DNA from: Anticarsia gemmatalis
Lineage: Eukaryota; Arthropoda; Insecta; Lepidoptera; Erebidae
Assembly (NCBI RefSeq): GCF_050436995.1
Contig: NC_134775.1
Span: 10,239,170 to 10,303,169, forward strand
DNA: 64,000 nucleotides
Reading direction: 5' to 3'
Under the pieces are notes generated by a model. It had not been told where the DNA came from and ran no database searches. It worked only from the letters and a program-made list of their open reading frames with translations. Positions 1 to 11,340 of this stretch are shown piece by piece. Each line of letters starts with the position of its first letter. Position 1 is the first letter of the stretch. A program made the position numbers and the translations under genes.

Positions 1-168
1 TGGGCCAGCTTTCGAGACTTTCTGGACAAAGAAGTCAATCTTAACACTGTTATGTCCTCAACGGAACAATTTTTTTTATTTTTTTTTATTCAATAATATC
101 TGCGATCAGCATTCTACTTTTAGCGGATGTGGTGTAGGTGTTTGTAATTTTAGAGTGTGTCTTCCAGG

Positions 169-305
169 TTACATTGATTGAGGGCATGCAAAGTCCCCAA
201 CCCGCACTTGGCCAGCGTGGTGGACTCAAGGCCTAACCCCTCCCTCATTACGGGAGGAGACCCTTGCCCAGCAGTGGGACATTAATGGGTTAAAAAAGAA
301 GAGAA
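169..305 (+). mobile_element. SINE tail insertion (headless copy)
   Basis: Carries the same 3' body as the SINE at 555-867 (GGCCAGCGTGGTGGACTCAA ... GCCCAGCAGTGGGAC) but lacks the tRNA-like head, so it is 5'-truncated. It is flanked by a 10-bp direct repeat GTCTTCCAGG at 159-168 and 306-315, which marks a retrotransposition target duplication. It lies in the 3' part of the Jockey-like element. Confidence 0.8.
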
Positions 306-554
306 GTCTTCCAGGCAAGACATCTACTCCTCATTCAAATCAAGAGAAAACATCCTTTCTCTTGAGCCGCTTGTTGTAGCTGGGTGTAAGTAGCTTTGTT
401 GCCAGTACGTTAGGTTGGATTTTTAGCCTATTTTGATATTGTGATCCTGCCTTTGAGATCTCCTCCCTTACACTGTTCATCTCTAGTTGTTTGTGAATTT
501 CATTATTGGTGATGTACCATGGAACATTGGCTATTGTGTGGAGTATTATATTTT

Positions 555-867
555 ATTATAGAGCAGTGATAGCCGAGTGGTATAAGTTGACACCTCCCAC
601 GCAAGTGGTCGCAGGTTCGAACCCGAGGCAACACACCAATGACTTTTCGAAGTTATGTGTGTATTAGAAATAATTATCACATGCTCCAACGGTGAAGGAA
701 AACATCGTGAGGAAACCTTGCATGCCTAAAATTTGTTTAATACATTAATTGAAGGCATGCAAAGTCCCCAACCCGCACTTGGCCAGCGTGGTGGACTCAA
801 GGCCTAACCCCTCCCTCATTACGGGAGGAGACCCTTGCCCAGCAGTGGGACATTAATGGGTTAAATT
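555..867 (+). mobile_element. tRNA-headed SINE, complete copy
   Basis: The head has RNA polymerase III signals: A-box-like TAGCCGAGTGG near 570 and B box GGTTCGAACCC at 614-624. The body then carries the GGCCAGCGTGGTGG and GCCCAGCAGTGGGAC blocks and a short TTAAA tail. An 11-bp target duplication TATTATATTTT lies at 544-554 and 868-878. The flanks belong to one LINE reading frame (MLQRMQNI on one side, ILHTIANVPWYITNN on the other), so it inserted into the Jockey-like element. The body resembles parts of RTE LINEs in this window, which suggests RTE machinery mobilised it (inference). Confidence 0.85.
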
Positions 868-1122
868 TATTATATTTTGCATGCGCTGAAGCATAGCTAT
901 ATTGGAATTGCAAGCACTTCATCATAACTGGATACCATACATCCAAACGAGCTTCAGTACAGACTTATAGACCAGGAACTTATTGTGCAAAGAAAGCTTG
1001 CTATTTCTTCCAAGCAGCCACAGAATCAAAATCAAATCAAATCAAAATCGTATTTTAAGCTCATCTCGCTTCATTATTATGTGCTGAGTCCATGTCAACC
1101 GACGGTCGAGGTGTAAGCCCAA

Positions 1123-1854
1123 TTATCTCACGGAGTCTTGATGAGATAATATAGTGTCTCCAAATTTTACAGGGTGGGTGTTCTCTCTCCATAATGTAAA
1201 CGTTATATTGGTAGATTTTGTTGCGCTTGCCTTGATTCTTAATTTCTGGAGCCAGTTGGATACCTTATCTAAGCTCTTTTGAAGTGTTTCAGAGGCAGTA
1301 GCGGGGTTCTTGAGGCTGGCTAAGATAGCTGTATGATCAGTAAATGAGGCTGTCATAGTCCCTTCTATTTGTGGTAAGTCGGATGTGAAAAAAATATACA
1401 GAGCAGGTCCCAGTACGGATTCCTGGGGAACTCTAGCCCTGATTTCATGGCAGGTGGAAGTGGCTTCACCTTCTTTTACATGAAACAGCCGTCCCATAAG
1501 ATACGACTGCAGCAACTGGCAGTAACAATGCGGGAGAAGAGTTTTAATTTTATAAATGAGATCCTTGTGCCAGACTCGATCGAAGGTTTGATGAATATCT
1601 AGGAAAGCCGCGGAGCAAGAGTCTTTTTCCTCCAAACTTTTCCTTATTTTGTCGCTCACCTTGTGGACTTGCTCGATGGTCGTGTGTTGTTGCCTGAATC
1701 CGAATTGGTGTTCTAGAACTATTTTGTCTCTCTGTAAGATAGGTGCAATCCTTTGCAAGAGCAGCTTTTCAAATACCTTTGACAGAATGGGTAGGAGGCT
1801 GATAAGTCTGTAGGAACCAACATCGTTTAGCGGTTTTCCCGGTTTGTGTATCAT
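1123..1854 (-). pseudogene. Jockey-like reverse transcriptase fragment with mutated active site
   Basis: About 243 residues of the RT domain. Visible RT blocks are SYRLISLLPILSKVFEKL (normally YRPISLL), HQFGFRQQHTTIEQVHKV, AFLDIHQTFDRVWH (normally FLDxxxAFD) and VPQESVLGPALY (normally PQGSVLGP). The catalytic box, normally FADDT, reads FTDHT here, so one of the metal-binding aspartates is lost. The frame ends at a stop where family members continue into the thumb region. The first methionine is only the first one in an open stretch; upstream LINE sequence is frameshifted. It cannot be an active polymerase as read. Confidence 0.8.
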
Positions 1855-1946
1855 GATAATTTTGGATACTTTACATTCTCATAAATATCATACAAAACCA
1901 TGTGTCGAACTACTTCCACAGGACCCCATCACCCGCCCTTTTATAC

Positions 1947-3640
1947 AGGGTGTAACAGACGGTCTACCGAAAATTAAAAAAAATGATTCTAGACATGATT
2001 CTGGTGCTTATGGCGTTGAAAATTTTCATCACTTTTTTCTCGTTTTTTTCTGGTATTATTTCGTTAATATTACACAATACAACATGAATATGAAAAAGAA
2101 ACCCTCATTTTACTGTTTTTCACAAAAAACAGCAATGGAATAAAACAACGTATAAATTCGTTATCAGCTGTTCGCGCGCGGCCAACGACACCGCACCGGC
2201 GGCGGCCGGCCGCGACGGTCGACGCCACGCCGCAAATAACTACGCGCGCTACACAGACACGATTACGCACACAGCGTCGAACTCACTAGTGTGCATTGTA
2301 GTGGTGGTGGGCGTGGCGTAGGCACATTTTAGGTTTTGTCTTTCATTATTTATTAGGTTATACTTACATTTTAATTGATGCTATTCAAAACAAGGCAGTC
2401 TTTTGAATTGGCGTACTTCGTACTCAATGAAGTAAATACTTGACTTAATACTATGGCTATAATTCGCCAAATAAGTATTTACTCAAAATAGTTAGGTACC
2501 CATTTACTTATTTTTTACTTAAATTAGTAGTAGTAGTTAGGGTAGGTAGTTAGGGTAGTAGTTGTTCTGTTAAAAATGAAAATGGCATAATTATCCCGCT
2601 CTCCGAAAAAAGATACATTGATAAGTTTTAAAATGTGTGATATCTAATTATAACACGTACAAATACGTACAGAACGACAATAAATCCTATTAACATTTTT
2701 TAGCGCAGTAAAAAATCTCAAATAAACAATGTAACATGTATGCGCGCATGTATGAAGTATTGAAATATCGCACAACACGGCCATACTGACGCCGCGCGCT
2801 CGCATACCTACAGCTTTGGCCAAAAGTACCCCCAATAAAGTTACTACACACCTGTGCTATTTGAACAATGAATAAATTAATCGTCTGTTGAAAAGTGATC
2901 CTGGTGTCTTCAATCACTATTCAAAACAATGAGCGGTACATTTAAGTGGCATACGTTATATCTGATGCAACAATATCAAAATATTATAATTTCTTAAATC
3001 TTTGTTTTTAATGTTTTGTCACTCTGCATTTGGAAGTCTTACCGTAAAGCTAGAACGTTTGTGGTTTTGTGATAACATCAAATATCGCGATAACATCAAA
3101 AACTGCTTTAAAAAACGCGTTAATGCAAGAATGGAATACATTTTCTCCAGAGTAATCTAAGAAACTTGTACGTAATACGCCGACAAAGTTGCTGCTGTGA
3201 TAAAATCAAAGGGTGGCCAAACAAAATATTGATGTTTTTATAGTATTCTAATGGGAATAAAGTACTTTCATTTTCATTACAATTACAATTAGTTTTATTT
3301 CTCTGTAATCTTGAAATATGCAGTAATTTATAGGGTGCCTACTGCCTAATACTTAATGCCAAGGCTGTACGTAACAAAGATGGGATAGGCCAATATGGAT
3401 GCTTCGTACTTTTTTCCGTGGATTATGATAGTTACGACTTATGATGAGCTAGTTTCTCTGATAAGAATATTGATGGATATTAATTGTTATCACTATGTAC
3501 ATTTTTTTTATGGATACGTTATAAAAAATGTTTCGTGTTTATTTTATTAGCTTTAATTTGGTTTTATGTACTAAATATCAAAGTATTCGTAGGTACCTAC
3601 CTAATAAAGGTTATTTTTGTGTGAAACAGTTAATAAAAAT
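1947..3640 (+). repeat. Interspersed repeat Rep-A, copy A (uninterrupted)
   Basis: Starts with GGGTGTAACAGACGGTCTAC and contains a GC-rich CpG-dense core around 2160-2300, then AT-rich sequence. It aligns by eye with three other copies: 8649-9061 (reverse), 14588-23668 (reverse, split) and 31417-44461 (split). No coding potential is convincing; short open frames here recur in other copies as repeat shadows. It supplies empty sites for insertions in the 31-44 kb copy: SINE target at 2352-2362, LINE target near 2697-2702, palindromic element target TTTA at 3294-3297. Class unknown. From about 3640 to 4070 I see only AT-rich DNA and a GC-rich stretch (3785-3890). Confidence 0.7.
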
Positions 3641-4125
3641 AAAAAAACTAAAATTGAATAAAACTACAATGCAAAGAGTAACAACTGTCACAAGTAAAAC
3701 TAGTAACTCGTCGCAGTCATATGTCAAAGTTTGTCATATCATTTTATTGAATCTACGTAAATTGTAATGCACTCGCTGGGTACCTACCTAACTCGTCACC
3801 GAGTCGGTAGCGCGGGCGCCTGCGCGGGGTGGGGGCGGCGGCGGCGGCGAGGACACGAGGCGGCGCGTGCGCCTGCGCGGTGCGGTTTGTCGGCTCTCTT
3901 TGATTGCGGACATTATTTGAAATTTGTATGATTGATGCAGTTCGTGCTTTTCGCTCGCGGAAGACGGATGCTCTCCAAATTTCGGTTTCGTGTTAGTCGT
4001 GTCGTGTGTGAACTGTTGTCAGTTGTTAATTGTTATTGTTTAAGTTTTGTGCTGTTAGTGTTTTTATTGTTATTTTTTTTGTTATTCTTATTATTGTTGT
4101 TGTTATTATTGTTATTTTGTGGCGA

Positions 4126-4443
4126 AATGCAGTTCAGTGCGTGTGAGTACGCAGAAATGCTGATGTGCTACGGTGAAGCACGTGGTACGGTAACGCACAG
4201 CGTGCTCTGAACCTGTACGTTCAAAGACACCCAAACGCTCGCCATTCCACGGACAGTCGCGTGATTACCAGGGCGTACCAACGCGTGTTGGATAATCAGC
4301 CGATTGTCCCGCAGCAAGGTGGGCAGGAAGGTGCCGGAAGAATGTTGCGTCCACGTGCGGTGGAAAATGTTTTGGAAGCCGTGCGCCAGAATCCGCGTTT
4401 AGGTGCACGTATGTACGTAATTGAGGTAAGTGAGTGTTCATAA
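4126..4443 (+). pseudogene. DUF4817-like helix-turn-helix fragment, transposon-associated
   Basis: The frame reads EYAEMLMCYGEARG, then after a small insertion continues ALNLYVQRHPNARHSTDSRV and ITRAYQRVLDNQPIVPQQ. This order is that of the DUF4817 helix-turn-helix found at the start of many insect DNA transposon genes. A 5-bp insertion near 4184 (GGTACGGTAACG instead of GGTAACG) breaks the frame. The fragment ends at GAGGTAAGTGAG, a good splice-donor match, so it may be a first exon. No downstream catalytic exon was found. A second partial copy lies at 4609-4771. Confidence 0.55.
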
Positions 4444-4608
4444 CAATTTGCTATTATTAGCACCTGATGTTATTTATTTATTCATTTGACAATTATTTTT
4501 CAATTTCGCGTACGTCTAAGTAGGCACGCAGGGGTTTTTTATTTTATGAATTTACGAATTTTTACGAATGGACGGCGCGTGTATTATTACTTGGTATTGT
4601 TTCGGTTT

Positions 4609-4771
4609 TGTGCCGTTAGTGTTTTTATCGTTATTAGTTTTGTTACTCTTATTCTCGAAGTGCAGTTGTGTTAGTGAATACGAAGAATTGTTGATGTGTT
4701 ATGGTGAAGCTCGTGGAAGTGCACGGCGTGCTCTGCATCTGTACGTCCAGAATCCAAACTACATACACCAG
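4609..4771 (+). pseudogene. Second DUF4817-like fragment
   Basis: Reads EYEELLMCYGEARGSARRAL followed by LHLYVQNPNY, the same helix-turn-helix start as at 4126. Here the GEARGSARRAL stretch is unbroken, so it preserves the frame that the first copy lost. It decays right after. Upstream sequence is also similar between the two copies, suggesting local duplication. From 4772 to about 5110 I see no gene, only AT-rich DNA with a GC-rich stretch near 4980-5020. Confidence 0.5.
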
Positions 4772-5118
4772 ATAATCGCATGTTCATTGATATTGATAAC
4801 AATTTGTTTTAGCACTTTCTTGTTATTGGTTACTTTTTGCTAGTATTGTTTGATTTCACGTTACATATGGGCCTGCCTACAATACAATAAACGATACGTA
4901 AAACTGTTATCTAATGATAGCGTTGCTTACAAGTGAGCGCATAGACGCGTTTGTATGCGTACGTACTTACGACATGACGCGGCATGTAGACGCTCGGCGC
5001 GCCGCGCGGCGCCGCCGTCGTGAACTAACTACCTACTGGGCAACTACAATTCAATAAGCAATTTCATAGGCGTGCGCGTGGATACATCGCGTTGTTCATG
5101 ATACATTGAGCGCTCAAA

Positions 5119-5293
5119 AATGACTAACTCGAGAACCAATCGATAAATGGACTATCTAACATTGAAATATTTTTTTAAATCGGACCAGTAGTTCCTGTGA
5201 TTAGCGCGTTCAAACAAACAAAGAAGCAAAGAAACGAACGAACTAATGAACGAACAAACAAACTCTACAACTTTATAATATTACTATAAATAG
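5119..5293 (-). mobile_element. Helitron-like non-autonomous element, 5' part
   Basis: On the minus strand it runs from ATTTATAGTAATATTATAAA through TTTGTTTG-like repeats, GAACGCGCTAATCACAGGAA and ACTACTGGTCCGATTT to CATTTATCGA, then stops. It matches the first half of the better copies (8083-8292, 9169-9425). The hairpin and CTAG end are missing, so it is a truncated copy. Confidence 0.6.
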
Positions 5294-6303
5294 AAATTTT
5301 GTCGTCAATGTTCGAAGCTGTTGTTAGCTGCTCCCAGTTGAGGTTAGCAGCGTCCGAACCTAGTTTTTCGACATTCAAACGCCCGAAACAACGCTTGTAC
5401 AGAACCTTTGACCGGGATTTAGGAGGCTTTAGGGTGTAGGATTAGGTCATGGTGAGAGAAACCAGGAGCTGAGAACCAGAAACCAGAAACAAAGGAGGGA
5501 GCAGACGTGAGGATTAAGTCCAGCCAGGTATCTTCACCTTCAGTGTTATGGTGAGTGGCATGTAGAGGTAGAACGTGAAGGCTGGTGGACTCGACGATCT
5601 CAAGGAGTTTACAGGAACGAAGAGAGCGGAGAGAAAGGAGATCAGTGTTGAAATCGCCCATGATGATTTGATGTGTGTAACTAGACCCAGTAGATACCAG
5701 CACCGACTCGATGCTGGAAAAGTAGTCAATGGAGGGGGGACAATATACGACACCAAGAAGGACTTTCACTCGTCTGACACAAACCTCGTGGAAAATAAAT
5801 TCAGCTGAAGTGGAGTAATTGGGATAGGAAGAATTTTGAATGCGGTAAAGGAAGTCACTTCTAAGATAGATAGCGACGCCACCACCTCTCCTATCTATAC
5901 GGTCGTTTCGGATTAGAGAGAAGCCAGAAAGAGAGTAGGAAGAAGGGGGTAAGTGAGGTTTGAGCCAGGTTTCTGAAATCAGGATGGCATGAACGTCGGC
6001 ATCAGCGAATGCCTCTTGTAGATCACTATAATGACTCGGTATGCTTTGCGCATTTAAGTGACACACGTTGAACAAATTTTTCTTTGCACATTGGAAAGTT
6101 TGGCGAACAAAATCACCGAGTGTACTCTTAGAAGAGCAGAAACTGTCGTTCAAAGAAGAGCTAAAATCGTCAGCAGACGCAAAAGAGCCGTCATCGTCGC
6201 TTAACATAATATAACTAATAAAATATATCTTATAATAAATAGATATCACAAAGTAATTACTAAGACAAAAAAATAAAAAATAATAAAACGGTGCAAATTG
6301 CAT
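5275..6303 (-). pseudogene. LINE ORF2 endonuclease domain, truncated
   Basis: Reads an APE-type endonuclease of a non-LTR retrotransposon: FNVCHLNAQSI, LISETWLKP, RRGGGVAIYLRSDFLYRI, LLGVVYCPPSIDYFSSIE, IIMGDFNTDLLS, and the end of the domain at SHHDLIL. The likely start is the methionine at MLSDDDGSFA rather than the upstream hydrophobic stretch. After the stop near 5419 the coding similarity continues in another frame (KSRSKVLYKRCF) to about 5275, so there is a frameshift. No RT domain follows. An ORF1-like fragment on the same strand just upstream (6690-7089) may be from the same element. From 6304 to 6689 I see only probable LINE untranslated sequence. Confidence 0.75.
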
Positions 6304-6689
6304 CTCTGCATCACCCGGCAGCTAATACATACAAAAAAAAGTATAAATAAGGAAGTCATACAAAAACAAGAAGCGGAACAAGGAACAAAAATTATAACAC
6401 AACATTGAACGTTACCGAACGAAACCGTTCAAATCACAATGTTGACTGTTGACATCTGTCAGTTTGACAGCTGACAACACTGCATTGTGCAACACAAGTG
6501 TGCAGAAACACAAGGTTCCACAATGACGTCACAGTATGAACAAAAACACACTAGATCTTACGTGGTTTTGAACTAGCCGATGTTGATGCCGCGTTCGCCG
6601 CTCCATGCTTCGACCGGGAAGGGATTGCAGTGCCCACCTTTGGATGCAGGGTAGTTAGCTTGTTTAGCTCGTCTAAGGTCTAACCTTGT

Positions 6690-7089
6690 GACGGCTTCGA
6701 TCGGATGTTTTGACGATGATGGTGCCGTCCTGGGTCCAGCAGTCCTTCATACCAAAATGCTGTCAAGCCTTAGCAAATATTATTTGGCGGGTCCTCGTCA
6801 GAAACTTCCTAACCGAAATAGACGTCCCCCGCAGTTTCGCCTTAGCTCGCCAGACAGATGACCGGACCTCTGCATCCGAGAAACGCACAAGAACTGGCCG
6901 ATGATGCTTACCTCCAGGGGCGCCTATTCTGTGACACACCTTAATGGAAACTGCTGTGATGGTGGTCAAGCCTAACTTGCCCTGGAGAATGCTGGAGGCC
7001 ATACTTTGACCGTCCATGTTTACCGTCTCCGGTATCCCGAGGAAGAGGAGGTCCTTCCTGCGATGTCTCGTCTCGATGAAGTCCACCAT
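6690..7089 (-). pseudogene. LINE ORF1-type RNA-binding protein fragment
   Basis: The minus frame reads RRKDLLFLGIPETVNMDG, VCHRIGAPGGKHHRPVLVRF and RGTSISVRKFLTRTRQIIFA. This resembles the RRM plus C-terminal domain of LINE ORF1 proteins. After a stop at 6763 the similarity goes on in another frame with HFGMKDCWTQDGTIIVKTSD, so the gene is frameshifted. No start methionine with context was identified. It lies upstream of the endonuclease fragment and on the same strand. From 7090 to 8082 I see no recognisable gene. Confidence 0.6.
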
Positions 7090-8082
7090 CCGTGCACATT
7101 CTGCAACCTGCGTGCATCAGGCCCTACATACCTAATTTTATCTTTCTAACGTTTTACACACACACTTCATGCTTCCTTGTTCTGATTTATTTTCACAAAC
7201 ATAAGAATTTTTAACCATTTCAGTCATTCAAAAACATGGGTCATTCACCAATTACCGTATCACACTATTCACACCGCACATGCTCATGATCACGCGCAAT
7301 AATAACAGATCACAGTTCAAAAAGGTTTAGGAAATAACAGTAATAACATGCTCACGCATTGACTTCCGGACGACGCGCGGACGTCCGAACGAAAGCGATC
7401 CTTAAAAGGTACTAAGTTGCGACATACGTATGAAGCAAAATTATAAAGTAAATAGGCAGTTAGGGATGGACCCAACAACCTAATTACATTTAGTATCGAT
7501 ATTTATCTGTAGACTAACAATGAATGAGAAGATATTTAAATTAATGCAATATTAATATCAATTTGTATAAAATCAATTATTTTCTATTTCAATAAAGATG
7601 ACAAATAGCAAACGTTGTTTTAGTACCAATGTCTAAAAAGTTTCTTTTTCGATTATTATTCATAGTATTATTATTACTACAATAAATCTGTGTCCACTTG
7701 GCCTGCGTGCAGCGTGTAAATGTTAAAGATAATCTAAGGTACAAATAATTCATTAAGTTGGCTTCTACTGTGTTGATAATAAAGTTATGCGTTTTTACCG
7801 ATATTTCCGCATTTGAATGTAAACAATAGAAACAAACATCACTAGCGCGGCACGACAAGACAATTACAAAGCGCACCGCGCGACGCTGCCAAACGATCGG
7901 CTCTCTTTGTCGGTGTTTATGCTGTTGAATTTCGCCCTTTGTCGGTATGATTTAATATGATATGTTTTTATTTTAAAAGATGGGCACCCCCCCAATTTAT
8001 TGGCACTCTAAACTAAAAAGAAAACTATTCAATAAACTGTGTTCCGTCGTGAAAAAAAACAATCTATGGCTTTATATTTTTA

Positions 8083-8292
8083 CTAGCTGACCCGCGCAAC
8101 TTCGCTTGCGTCACATAAAAGAGAATAAGTCATAATTTTAACGTGATGATATATAGCCTATAGCCTTCCTCGATAAATGGGCTATCTAACAGTGAAAGAT
8201 TTTTTTAAATCTGACCAGTAGTTCCTGAGATTAGCGCGTTGAAACAAACAAACAAACAAACAAAGTCTTCAGCTTTATAATATTAGTATAGA
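8083..8292 (-). mobile_element. Helitron-like non-autonomous element
   Basis: Read on the minus strand it starts TCTATACTAATATTATAAAG and ends GTTGCGCGGGTCAGCTAG. It has the CGCAA...TTGCG hairpin about 10 nt before CTAG that marks Helitron 3' ends, and no terminal inverted repeats or clear target duplication. It is 210 bp and non-coding. It matches copies at 9169, 13743, 26348, 26738 and 47723. Confidence 0.8.
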
Positions 8293-8648
8293 TAAATTAG
8301 CAACGCTAAACAGTCAAATATGTCCAACAGCTGTCCAACTTTCAAACTTCATTCAAGTCGCAACGATTTTTCTGTTACGTGGGCTAGTTCTTAAAATTTT
8401 GTTAAGGTAAGTAGGTTTGCTTCTTGTTTTAATGTTTGTATGATAAACTATTGTGATTTTCTATGATGTTTTGTGTGTTTTTAGTCCCCTATAACCAAAA
8501 CTAAGCATTTTTGTTTGCGTTTTGCAGTTTAGACTGTTGGTTTTTAATTTATTACAAACAAGTAATAATAAACAACAGTTCACACACGACACGACGAACA
8601 CGACATAACGACACCGGTGAAGAGCTTCCGTCTTCCGCGATTGTCCAT

Positions 8649-9061
8649 TTGAGATTTTATACTGCGCTAAGCAATGTCAATAGAATTTTTCGTCGTTCTG
8701 TACGTATTAGTGAGTGTGAGTGAGTGAGTGCGCGTGGCTGTGTGCGTGCGTAGGTACCTGTGGCGTGACGTTGATTGTCGCGGCCAGCCGCCGGTGCGGT
8801 GTCGTTGGCCGCCAGTCGAACAGCTCTGAATTTACACGTTGTTTTAATCCAATGCTGTTTTTAGAGAAAAACAGTAATATGAGGGATTTTTCTCATATTC
8901 ATGTTGCATTGTGTAGTAGTAATGAAATAATACCTAAATATGAAAAAAAATACGCATGAAAAATCGGAAAAATCAGGAAAAAAACAATGAAAATTTTTAA
9001 TGCCATAAGCACCAGAATCATGTAAAAAATCTTTTTTTAGGTAGACCACCTGCAACACCCA
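8649..9061 (-). repeat. Interspersed repeat Rep-A, copy C (partial)
   Basis: Reverse copy of the Rep-A core. It shares the TACTGCGCTAA, CGTTCTGTACGTATTAG, GGTGCGGTGTCGTTGGCCG and AACAGTAATATGAGGG stretches with the other copies, and ends at a degenerate GTAGACCACCTGCAACAC where Rep-A starts. The nested insertions of the other copies are absent. The GC-rich core is partly conserved. Confidence 0.6.
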
Positions 9062-9168
9062 GTATATTGCCCCAAAGAAGGCTTATAACTTCTTATAGAG
9101 TAAGACTGAAGAATAACACTTAAATGTTTCCGTCACTTTGATGTTATTTTACTTTGATATCTATACTA

Positions 9169-9425
9169 TCTATACTAATATTATAAAGCTGAAGAGTTTG
9201 TTTGTTTGTTTGTTTGTTTGAACGCGCTAATCACAGGAACTACTGGTCCGATTTGAAAAATTCTTTCAGTGTTAGATAGCCCAATTATCGAGGAAGGCTA
9301 TAGGCTATATAACATCACGCTACAGTCATTAGGAGCGGAATAGCAACGAAAAATGTTACAAAAACGGGGAAAATTTTTGACTTATTCTCTTAAGTGACGC
9401 AAGCGAAGTTGCGCGGGACAGCTAG
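9169..9425 (+). mobile_element. Helitron-like non-autonomous element
   Basis: Starts TCTATACTAATATTATAAAG, contains a short TTTG run, and ends with the CGCAA...TTGCG hairpin and GCTAG before T. A tandem TCTATACTA just upstream (9160) could be an alternative 5' end. Non-coding. The stretch 9426-10761 after it is AT-rich with no gene that I can support. Confidence 0.8.
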
Positions 9426-10761
9426 TCTTCTATAAACTGATACTTTTTCTTACAAGCTTTTTTATTGTGTCGTTGTTTGCAAAATATTTATAAAAAACAC
9501 CTAAAGCTACTTTAGTCTTCATTTTTCGAAATAACGGTCTGCTTTTGTGAATTAGCCTAGTTCCTATACTCGGGCCATTTCAAAAGTGCGAACTAAGTCA
9601 TGTCATTTTACTCGAGTCTCTCGCTCGCACTTACATATGGTCACATTCCTATGATTCTTTTGATGATGACGTAGTTTGCGCGTTTGTAACGGTCCGAGTA
9701 TAGTTAGTTACTTATATCGTGCTAATCGTGTCGCGATAAACACATGCAATGAAATGCGGGCACAGCACATAATGTTTGCGTGTATACATCGCGTGCATTT
9801 AAAAACGTTGTTTAATCGAATAAAATGCCGGTTATTTATAATAAAAATGTTATTATGTCGTAGTTTATTGTTATACTATGAGTTCGAATTCATTGACATG
9901 GTTTGAAAAGGCATACTTTAGACAAGGCAGTTTTAGAATGTGCAAAGGGAAAATTTGCTTTTACGCAAAATATGAATTCGTCAATTTGCACTTGCGTGAT
10001 AGTCCGAATACAATGGGACTAACTGTTAAAAGGTGATATCTTAGGTCTATAATGGAACAAATTATTTTACTGTATAAATATTATGAGTCTCTATTATGCA
10101 TATTCCATCGTTATAGTCTCATAACCACTCTTATGTCGTCTTAGTTCAATTGTCAATGAATTCAAATTTCAGTATAACATTTCAAAGACTTCGATCTAAC
10201 TATACATTTCGAACGTCGTTAAATATTCTGTAAACAAAATTTACAAAACCGTATCTTTTCATACAAAATGAATGAACAAATGCGATATATTACAATTTTT
10301 CAGCCAACACGTATTGGAAGCACTTGTACCTAGAGCACAGGGTAAAATAATACAGTGGGTCGCCTTAGTACTAATGACTACGACTGAGCAATAATTTGTG
10401 GTTTAATATTTAATAGAATATTGATCACAGGGCTATTATGTACTCAGTTGGGTTCAAAACTGGAAATAGAGGTGATGATGCTTTTAAACCGCTTCCGTCT
10501 ACAGAGATAGATATCTAGCGTAAGCAGCTACGGAAATGGTGGTCAGAGCATAGAAGCTTTTTTATATTCTCCCATAACACCGCGCATGATCAATGAAATG
10601 TATACTGGCGGTGGCGATGTGCACGTTAATTGCCACGAAATGACGAATGTTCCTTTACTAACTTCTGCAACACTGCCACTGGCAGGGGAGTCCAGCATTG
10701 AAGTTCCAGTTTTTCTCCACTAAATTCACGTATTAACGTAGCATTTCCTCATTCATCACCA

Positions 10762-11340
10762 ATGCCTCAAATGTCTCCTAAAACGAAAGAACTTTTAAGT
10801 ATTTTGGAAGGATGTGAAGATTTTGATAGCGATGATTCTGTACAGAAACAAAGAAAATATAAAAACATAGCTTTGGTTAATTTATTTGTAGTAGTTGTAG
10901 TTGACTTTAATTGTGAGTGTATTAAAAGATGCTCTGAAAAAAAATCACGCAGGGATCGAAAAGCTGAGTTTAAGAAATTCTTTGAGTTAGGTTTATATCA
11001 CTCTCAAAATATGTATATTACGGCTACTGTTAGAGAACATCCTGTTAAGACGACCTATGTGTCACAAATACTTCACACACGTAAAAAAAAAGGACATTTT
11101 CGCGGGAATATTTCCTGAAAGGAATTCCAGCATGCAGACAGATTTATGTTAAAGTAATTCAAACGACCCCGAAAAGAATCAATACGGCTCTTAAAAATAT
11201 GAGATCTGACTCAATTTCTGACTAACGTGAAATGAACGGTGGCCGTAATAAAATTAGCAAGGACTGTTAAGATTTTTTCATAAGTATAGTTAAAAAGCTT
11301 CCTATTTATGTATTTTCAGAGCCTCTCTAGAGAGATTTAA
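10762..11340 (+). pseudogene. Decayed insect transposon-like gene, N-terminal region
   Basis: The open part (10762-11118) reads CECIKRCSEKKSRRDRKAEF, then KKFFELGLYHSQNMYITATV. A Cys-rich start followed by this kind of helix is common in a large insect repeat-gene family that I recognise but cannot name. A splice-acceptor-like TTGTAG precedes the Cys-rich part. After 11118 the similarity continues with stops (TPKRIN, LKNMRSDSIS) and fades by about 11340. No catalytic region is left. Between 11340 and 12011 I see nothing coding. Confidence 0.45.

Larger units (their letters stand above)
1..1935 (-). mobile_element. Jockey-like non-LTR retrotransposon, truncated and dead
   Basis: A 5'-truncated LINE on the minus strand. 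The reverse-transcriptase part lies at 1123-1854. In-frame matches continue below 1123 after a stop: LGLHLDRRLTWTQHI, then LHNKFLVYKSVLK, then a C-terminal block near 350-540 with ANVPWYITNN and KRLKRKDVFS. This is the usual order of Jockey-clade ORF2 C-termini. The element is interrupted by a SINE at 555-867 and a shorter SINE tail at 169-305. The 5' limit near 1935 is where the Rep-A repeat starts and is approximate. Clade assignment is by motif memory; decay is directly visible. Confidence 0.75.

Noticed and set aside
561..640. tRNA gene on the plus strand
   Set aside because: A and B boxes are present, but the sequence runs into a SINE body with target duplications and a second copy at 31841-32164; it is a SINE head.
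2644..2917. Small genes in the Rep-A repeat
   Set aside because: The same text recurs with stops and shifts in the other Rep-A copies.
3785..3890. CpG-island promoter of a host gene
   Set aside because: GC-rich, but no gene follows except a broken transposon-type exon; not enough to call a promoter.
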